Assembly: GCF_028372415.1 (NCBI RefSeq)
Contig: NC_092876.1
Span: 216,925,528 to 216,989,527 of the forward strand
From: Notamacropus eugenii
Lineage: Eukaryota > Chordata > Mammalia > Diprotodontia > Macropodidae
Direction: 5' to 3'
Length of the DNA stretch: 64,000 nucleotides
Under the pieces are notes generated by a model, which was not told the DNA's origin, did not search any database, and worked only from the letters and a program-made list of their open reading frames with translations. Both the position numbers and the translations under genes were made by a program. Position 1 is the stretch's first letter. Every line of letters starts with the position of its first letter. Positions 57,590 to 64,000 of this stretch are shown here, one piece after another.

Positions 57590-57925
57590 AAGCACTCCAA
57601 CACAGGGTGGGGGGTGCTGCTATCAAAAGTTCCTAGATCTGCATCCATAAAAGGAAAGGCAACTTTGAAGACCTTCCCACAAATCTTCCCTAATCAAACA
57701 CCCCTTAATGGGCAGGTCCATTAATGGGTGGGGAAGATCTTTAATCACATTAAAATAATTAACAATACACAAATACATATACTGTTTCTAGTTAGAGAAA
57801 CTCTTATTTCTGGACTTTACTCCTAGTAAAGACTCTTGATTGATAAAAGCAAGATTCAATCAGAGACATTTGATTATACTAAAACAAAAACAGCAAAAGA
57901 TCCTATTTTGCTTGCCATCACACTG
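57590..57925. other. Unassigned insertion in L2
   Basis: L2 sequence breaks near 57560-57590 and resumes about 58015. The block contains ccccttaatgggcaggtcca followed by a near-repeat, ttaatgggtgggg, and gttagagaaactcttatttc. Its family is unknown to me. Confidence 0.35.
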
Positions 57926-57927
<2 letters not shown>

Positions 57928-57962
<35 letters not shown>

Positions 57963-57980
57963 GTGTGTGTGTGTGTGTGT
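57928..57980. repeat. (CA)n-TATATAT-(GT)n self-complementary microsatellite
   Basis: About 28 bp of AC repeat, atatat, then about 19 bp of GT repeat, so the two arms can pair. Confidence 0.95.
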
Positions 57981-58139
57981 ACATACATATATATGGATAT
58001 ATGTTTGCATGTTGTCTTTTCCATTAGATTAAGTCCTTGATTGCAAAGACTGTCTTTTGCCTCTTTTTGTGCCCCTAACACTTAACATAGTGCCTGGAAC
58101 ATAGAGGGCACTTAATAAATGTTTATTGAATAAATAAAT

Positions 58140-58735
58140 GATTTAACCATTCTCCCATTTTTGAGCACTTGGGTGGCTTCCAGTTTTGTTTTTTTTTTTT
58201 AGTTACATAAAATGCGGTTGTAAAAATCTTAGAATAGGGAGCTCTTGTTTATTGTTGTTTTTGATAACACTTTTCAGAACATTTCCCCAACAAGGAACTT
58301 ATTGGGTCAAAGGATTGAATTTTTTCCCCCTTCACCCCCAGCTGCTAGATCATTCTCTAAAAAGACTCTGCAGTTTGCAATTCTACCAGCAATGAATATG
58401 TACCAATTTCTCCACAATTAGTCAAAAAATATTTTTAAGCACCTACTGTTTGTCAGGGACTGTGCTTTGTGTTGAGGATACAAAAACCAAAATGAATTGG
58501 TTTTTGTTAGCCCCTGAAGGGGCTAACCTTTTGTTTAGCCATCCAATACCCCCCTTTCTTTGCTTTTAATTATCTTTGCCATCTGACAGGTGTGAGGTGG
58601 TGACTCAGTTGTTTCAATTCCAATCTCACTGGTTGTTAGGGAGATTGAGTATTTTTCCAAGTGATAATTAACGAATTGGGATTCTTCTTTTTGAAAATTA
58701 TCTGTTCATTTGACTGGATACTTTTTTACCACCTC
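58140..58735 (-). mobile_element. L1 ORF2 C-terminal fragment
   Basis: cagttttgttttttttttt, ttattgggtcaaaggattga, tgcaattctaccagcaatga and gacaggtgtgaggtggtgac are L1 mirrors. An old dispersed repeat (gcacctactgtttgtcaggg) lies at 58425-58510 inside it. Confidence 0.7.
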
Positions 58736-58739
58736 ATCC

Positions 58740-60410
58740 AGATCAATGACTCTCTGACCTAAATTGCTCATTTCGTTGATGCGAATGTCTTCCTCCTACC
58801 AAAGTCCTCTTGGGAATTGACACATGAAGATAATAATGTTTTAGAATAGCTTTGTAGGCCCAACCCTTAGAATTCAAGAGTAAAGGAACTAAATGAGTTC
58901 TGGTCAAGAGCCTGGGTCTTTTGTTATTTTTCTTAAGTGGTATGTTTGAGGTTGGCATTTCCTGCTATAAATGAAGGCATTGGGTTTCTGTGGTTTGGGT
59001 TTGAAGTCTGTATTCCTGTAGAAAAGAATGTAGTTGGGCTCCTGGGGACTGTCTTAGAGCTACAATTGAAACAACTCTTTAGGATTGCCTGTGGGGTTGG
59101 CGCTGACTTCCTGCGGCTTCTCATCAAGTTTACTGGCCCAGAGACAATCTCTCAGCTTTGGAGAGAGCTGTTTTAGTTACCCAGAGGGAGAGACCACTCC
59201 TCTGAAGGATAGCTACATTCAAGATTCTGCCCCAAATGGCAGACAGAGAAATAATACTGAATTCTGAATCCATAGCCTCGTTGCTAGGGGTAGCTTATCA
59301 AGGAGACACTGCTTCTGTTCACAGCAGGGGAAGAAGTGGGGAGCCAAGCACACAAACAACCAGCCAGCCCCCAGCCAGCCCTCCTCCTGTTTTCTGGAGA
59401 GGATGCAAGAGAGCAGAGAAGCCAGAGGCCATAGAGAAAGAGCAGGCAGTCTCCACATCCTGCCAATCCCCAGGCAACCTATTACTAATCCACTATCCTT
59501 GGGCTAATTGGTCCTCTGGCCAAGCTATTATCTATAGAATAGGTTTTGAGGATGGCCAAGAAAGGCCTTTTACTCTACATCACCCCCAAACCCACTGGAC
59601 CATCTTCACACCTGAAATTCCATTAAAAAAATGATTCCAGGATGGTCCCATAGTCATGGTGGCATTTTTTGTGGAAGAAAAAAAGGGGGGGGGCATCAAT
59701 GTGGTATATACTTGTAATCATATATTACTGAGCCATAAGAAATTATAAATATGAGGAATTCAGGGAATTAGGAAGACTTGGGGGAACCAGTGAAGAAAGT
59801 AGAATAAAGAATTAACATAGATACTATCACAATAATGTTAAACTTTAGTTAATCTATTACTTCATGGAAAACAGCACTAAAACCACCAGAATTCAGATCC
59901 ATGCAATGATTAGTTTTCGTTTCAGAAGACTGATGATGAAATATATTTCCCACTCTTGACTGAGAGGCAGTGGATTATAGGTGTAAAATGTTGTATGCAC
60001 TATATGTCTTGTTTTGATGGGTTGGTTGTTTTTCTTAACTCTTTCTCAACCGAAGGGTTTATTGGGAAGTGATAATAATGTTAAAAAAAACCAACCCAAA
60101 ACATCAATAAAATATAGTTTTTAGAAGAATTTATTCCTCTGAGCCAATCATCTTACTCCTTCATAATTCAAAAACTCCTTGAAGGGGCAACATGAGTTAC
60201 AAACACCTTAGTCTATCATAGGTTTATAGGACTTAGAATTGGAAACACCTTTCAGATAAACTAGTCTGACAGTTTTCTGTCTCCTAGAAATGGAGCACAA
60301 GACCACTGGCCTTCTGTTCTGGGGTAGAAAAGTCACTGAAAGGGTGACAGTGGGAAAAAATTAGAAAATAAAGGACATCAAAGTTTAACTTTGACCACCT
60401 GACTATTTTG
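58740..60410. other. Mostly single-copy sequence with an unrecognised 132-codon frame
   Basis: The plus frame 59236-59634 starts MADREIILNSES and ends FTPEIPLKK; it is Ser/Pro/Gln-rich in the middle (about 30-60) and contains LLLIHYPWANWSSG (about 82-95). I recognise no domain, and there is no visible promoter, splice context or poly(A) signal at a sensible spacing. It is listed here, not as a gene. 59680-60410 is A+T-rich with a G run at 59684-59692. Confidence 0.35.
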
Positions 60411-60419
60411 CCTTATGCT

Positions 60420-60680
60420 GGCCCTGGTCCTCCTTGAGCAATTTTCCAATCATATCTGACTCTCCATGATCCTATTTGAGGTTTTATTGGCAGAGATAAT
60501 GGAATAGTTTGCCATTTCCATCTTCAATTCATTTTACAGATGAGGAAACTGAGGCAAACAGGGTTAAGTAACTTGCTCAAGATCACACAGCTAGTAAGTG
60601 TCTGAGGCCAGACTTGAACTCAGGAAGATGAGTCTTTCTGACTCCCAGTCCTGTGCTCCATCTAATGTGCCCCCTAGAGG
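60420..60680 (-). mobile_element. Mar-1 type CORE-SINE, full length
   Basis: Tail atctgactctccatgatcct, CORE actgaggcaaacagggttaa, head mirror ctaatgtgccccctag. Confidence 0.88.
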
Positions 60681-60689
60681 TCCCCACCT

Positions 60690-61670
60690 AGCTTGTATCC
60701 TGGCTCCAGTTGCATGGATCTCAGTTATCTCTCCAAACAACTTCTCTACACTGTGAGATGAGTGAGGATTTTCAAGCCAAACTTGTCTTTCCTTTCAGTG
60801 AAAAATAAAATAATTCCAAGGAACTGATGCTTATTCGTTCATTTGAAACCTTTGTTACTTCCTTGGGTTTAACCGAGGAAGTCAGGAAATTCATCATCAT
60901 TAGATCCCTAGTGATTGTGAAGTCTGCCCTTTGGTTTGGGCACTTTCAATACTGATGATATTGGGGATACAAAGCTATGTAGGGATTGAGCATCTCCAAA
61001 CCATCTTCAACCTAGTTTTGAAATAAATAATGCCCCGTGTCCACAGCATGTACTGCAAAGGTTAGTTTGGAGGGAGAGTCTAAGACATTTGAAAGTTTTC
61101 CAGGAAAATGGAAACTCTCCAGCAGGTATCAGTAAATTCTTTTTTTTTTTTTAATTTTTAGGTATCAATAAATTCTAAGAGATGAACATGGAACCTGATG
61201 GTATCAATCAAGTGTCATTTTCAAATCTCAGCTGAGCACTTAAGAATCCCAGAGAGCAAGGACTTCTACTGACACAAAGGACTCGAGTAGTTACCCTCTT
61301 ATTAAGAAGTGAGGGGAAAGTGAATATAAAAAGAAATAACTGGATTGAGCCCAACTTTAAAAAGAAGATATAATTTAGATTGTGAGACATTTGAAATATA
61401 GTTTCAGAAATTCAGATAAATGAGGGATGGGTAAGATTTTCATTTCTTTGACAGAAAATTATGACAGGAGCTACAAGACAACTTGAAGAAATTTCATTCT
61501 ATTTTGCATCTTTTCTCAGTTGTTATTGCACTCTGTCCATCATCTTCTCTCCCTCTTTCCCACTTCTAGAATTTGCCCTTGTAGCAGATTTTAAAAGTGA
61601 AGAAAAATATTGAATAGTGCAAATAAATGAGTAAATTCTCATAGCAATATATTCATGAAATTGTTGATTG
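60690..61670. other. Single-copy sequence
   Basis: No gene. A T run at 61139-61152 is flanked by aggtatcagtaaattct / aggtatcaataaattct (17-bp near-identical direct repeats), marking a tiny retroinsertion or a slipped duplication. Confidence 0.5.
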
Positions 61671-61674
61671 ACTA

Positions 61675-61830
61675 ATCAATCAACAAAAGAGGCGAACAGA
61701 TAACAAGTATTTATTGTGCCAGGCACTGGAGAAACAAGTACAAGCAAAAAGGAAGAGAATCCCGACGCTCAAGGAGCTTACATTCTAATGGGACAACACA
61801 TACAAATATAAAAGGGAGCTAAAAACACGG
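61675..61830 (+). repeat. Old dispersed repeat
   Basis: tattgtgccaggcactggag, ctcaaggagcttacattcta, atgggacaacacatac. Confidence 0.55.
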
Positions 61831-62065
61831 GAGGGAAGAGAAGGGATTGTACTTCCCCAGGGGTCATGATGTTAAAGTCCTCAGTCAGAAGAACAGCCAG
61901 GAGAGGAAGGAAGGATAGTTGGCCTGAGTCCGTCCCCAAAATGGAGTGCCTGGAAGAATTTAACAATGGAAGAAAGGAGCAGCTTGGTAGAGGGATGTTC
62001 CAGAGTGAGAAGGCTTTAGACAATAAGGGAAATTTTTACAGACTGAGAAGCTACCTTGAAAGCAC

Positions 62066-62109
62066 TAGTAATAGTAGTAGCTGTAGTAGCAGTGATAGTG
62101 GTGGTAATG

Positions 62110-62155
<46 letters not shown>

Positions 62156-62190
62156 AAGCAGCAGTAGTAATAGTGGCAATACTAGTAGTA
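62066..62190 (+). repeat. (AGT)n trinucleotide array
   Basis: Imperfect flanks (agtagc, agtgat, ggtaat) around a near-perfect (agt)15-type core. It produces a poly-serine run in one frame, which I do not take as a protein. Confidence 0.95.
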
Positions 62191-62559
62191 AGCAGAAAAA
62201 TCTCAACGTCTATAGAGAATCATTCTTCAGCTTGAATTCTATTTTGGTCCAAGCCTAATTCAAGCCCATCCAAGACATTCAGGTTCAGGGTAAAAATGCA
62301 ATAGGCTTCTTGTCACCATAAAATACAGTAAAAACAATTTTACTTAGAACAATTAAAAAGGTTCCATTTCCTAAAATTTAAAAGGATACTGACTTAGATA
62401 AAATACCGCTCTCCTCTACCTCCAGTCATCATGGCACCTAACAGCAACAGGATAAATAGGTGTCTTAGAAAGCAATGAGAATTCTTCTTAGTCATCCAAA
62501 ATCATCTGCCCATAGGGGAAGCCTTTTATGAATCAGGCAGAAAAGAAGCTAAAGATTCT

Positions 62560-63645
62560 CCCTGCTCCATTAAAGGACCATCCTGACCCACATAAAACAA
62601 GTACCCCTCTCACCACATATTCTATGGCCCTCCTCCATCACTGTGGTGAACCTGGTTGAAAAGCATCCTTGTCCTTATTTTATGCCCCACTTGATGTTTA
62701 GGATAAGAGGATGTTTGAGCAATGTTATCTCTGGTAATATATCTTTCAAGGAATCTTGAATGATTTTTATGATGCCGAAGAGAGACCTCAAGGTGATGTT
62801 TTGCTCTGTCAAATCAAATACTTTTTTTTAATGAACAAAAAAATAAGAATAGTAAGCTCTTATATTTTCTACAGCTTTCAATTAAGTGATGGTAAAAATG
62901 TGCTCCACTGTGGACTGTTGCTTGCAAAAAGTGGACTCTTCTAATATCTTCATTGGCAATGTCCTTGATGTGTATGGAGATGATTCACAAAATATCACAT
63001 AGATGAGAAACTAGACATGTGGGTTGATAGCTGTTGATATTCTCTCAGTCTCTCTTTTCAGCTTCAATGAGTTCTAAGATTATTGCCATGCCCTTGACAC
63101 TTTTCCCCCCTTCAGATATCTTATGAATTGATTCCTCAAAACTTTCAGAATTATAGTACTTCTAGCACCAATGTCTTATACAGCCGCTAAGTTTAATTCA
63201 ACTACTTGTCCTATGGGACTGTAATAGTAGAGTTCAAAGGGGGGGGGCTCCACCACCATCCTTGATGGTGAAGAAAGTTTGTTATAACAGTATTTGCAGA
63301 TTTTTTTCCCATTTTTCTTATGTAGCCCATGTAAAATCTAGGGTATGCATCCCAACACCTATTCTCCCAGAGAAATTTCTGTCCGTGTCACCCAATGCAG
63401 ATGCTTTTGTCATCAGCTGATTTGGCGATTCTACTAGGATTCTTAGGGGAGGATGCAAAGTCTAATATTCTCTAAATTCTTTGAAGGTTTTCCTCACTTC
63501 CTTGGCCAAAGGTCCTAATCTAGTCAAAAAGGCTGGAGTAAAAAATTTTACAAAAGAGTTTATATTCTATACCAGTTTTGCCTTTGGCCACCACCTCTTT
63601 CCATTTGGCAAGCCAAGTGTTTGCTAAGAAACTTTTTTGTCTATT
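62560..63645 (-). mobile_element. RTE/BovB-clade LINE, linker and RT part
   Basis: The minus strand shows broken but ordered RTE similarity: an IEYKLFCK-like stretch (about 63590-63540), FIRYLK (about 63130), INSYQPTCLVSHL (about 63040-63000; compare NYRPICLLSxLYK), a HLIESCRKYKS-like stretch (about 62900-62860; compare QLIEKCREYK) and GIIKIIQDSLKDI (about 62770-62730). The reverse transcriptase is heavily decayed. Confidence 0.6.
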
Positions 63646-63684
63646 TTAGTATCTTTTTTTGATGGCAATTGATTCATGAAATTT

Positions 63685-63812
63685 AAATAATTAGATTTTT
63701 GAGCTCTTTGAGTGCAGCGATTGCCTTTTCTCATTTTGTATTCCCAGTGCTTAGTATAGGAACTAGCACATACTTGGCACTTAATAAATGTTTATTGAAT
63801 TGAATTGAAATA
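63685..63812 (+). mobile_element. L2 3' end
   Basis: tttgagtgcagcgattgcct, gtattcccagtgcttagtat and cacttaataaatgtttattg. Confidence 0.8.
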
Positions 63813-64000
63813 TCTTCATAAAATCAGTTGTCCATGTCATTTCTGTGGTCCATTATTCATTTTTCCATATCAATGATTTGTTTAAATAGGTCATAATTGA
63901 GTTGTTTTAATTAAAGACTAAATATGTTTTTATTATCCTTCTTTCTTTTAGCTTCATAATCATTTCAAGTTTTGTTTTTATAAGTTAGTGTTCTGACTAT

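Larger units (their letters stand above)
55170..58140 (+). mobile_element. Long L2 LINE: endonuclease end, RT and 3' UTR
   Basis: 55225-55380 codes an L2 endonuclease C-terminus (DFNIHIDSSSNTITTQFF, then GHILDLAIT). 56350-56700 carries the RT (LNLSAASDAVNH, then PQCSVLGPLLF, then the degraded YADD-like box). 56700-57550 is the C-terminal domain and 58015-58140 the 3' end (aagtccttgattgcaaagac, ttaataaatgtttattgaa). About 2.5 kb of L2 remain with many breaks, and an unassigned block is inserted at about 57590-58010. Confidence 0.85.

Noticed and set aside
61866-62258. 130-codon frame with a long serine run
   Set aside because: The serine run is the translation of an (agt)n microsatellite, and the left part is an old dispersed repeat; no domain or conserved start.

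Overview
The window looks like an intergenic or deep-intronic stretch of a marsupial nuclear genome. The evidence is the repeat content. There are several CORE-SINEs of the Mar-1 type (tRNA-like head, MIR/CORE middle, RTE/BovB-type tail), and two RTE/BovB-clade LINE fragments that could belong to the family supplying that tail. MIR/THER-1 and L2 copies are very abundant. Many 5'-truncated L1 copies carry a non-eutherian-looking 3' UTR, and there are palindromic hAT-type miniature elements. Base composition is A+T-rich with very few CpGs. There is no bacterial gene organisation, and I recognise no multi-exon host gene, tRNA, rRNA or snRNA gene. The names of marsupial families are from memory; I cannot tell an American opossum from an Australian marsupial.

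The only long, well-preserved protein frame is on the minus strand at 36501-37034. It is an intronless, open copy of UBE2C (the anaphase-promoting-complex E2 enzyme UbcH10). It carries a poly(A) signal, a short A tail and a perfect 14-bp target-site duplication, so it is a processed retrocopy. It landed inside an older minus-strand L1.

Layout: 0-2.5 kb is an L2 broken by a Mar-1 SINE, an LTR and an unnamed repeat. At 2.6-3.7 kb there is a MIR and an L1 with a decayed target-site duplication. At 4.9-6.3 kb two copies of an unnamed repeat face each other in inverted orientation, one split by a hAT-like miniature element. From 7 to 14.4 kb there are L2, L1 and CR1/L3 pieces and the 3' end of an RTE LINE. 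14.4-18.2 kb is mostly single-copy. 18.8-20.7 kb is a plus-strand L2 with nested insertions. 20.7-23.2 kb is mostly single-copy with microsatellites. 23.4-25.5 kb is a minus-strand L2 split by an LTR. 27-29.3 kb is plus-strand L2. 29.3-33.1 kb is a long minus-strand L2 split by a roughly 1-kb LTR and a Mar-1. 34.8-39.5 kb holds two parts of a CR1/L3 LINE around the L1 and UBE2C retrocopy. 41.6-42.5 kb is a GC- and CpG-richer patch with a CTCF-like motif and an E-box. 45-52 kb is SINEs, L1 tails, one LTR and AT/GT microsatellites. 53.1-54.6 kb is repeat-poor with homeodomain-type motifs. 55.2-58.1 kb is a long plus-strand L2 with endonuclease and reverse-transcriptase homology. The window ends with an RTE reverse-transcriptase fragment at 62.6-63.6 kb.

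No operon-like cooperation exists here. What the parts share is retrotransposition history: L1-type machinery (UBE2C retrocopy, L1 tails), RTE with its SINE partner Mar-1, and L2 with MIR. I did not find a convincing new biological system. The best candidates for a second look are the open UBE2C retrogene, the CpG patch with the CTCF-like site, and the repeat-free TAATTA-rich block.
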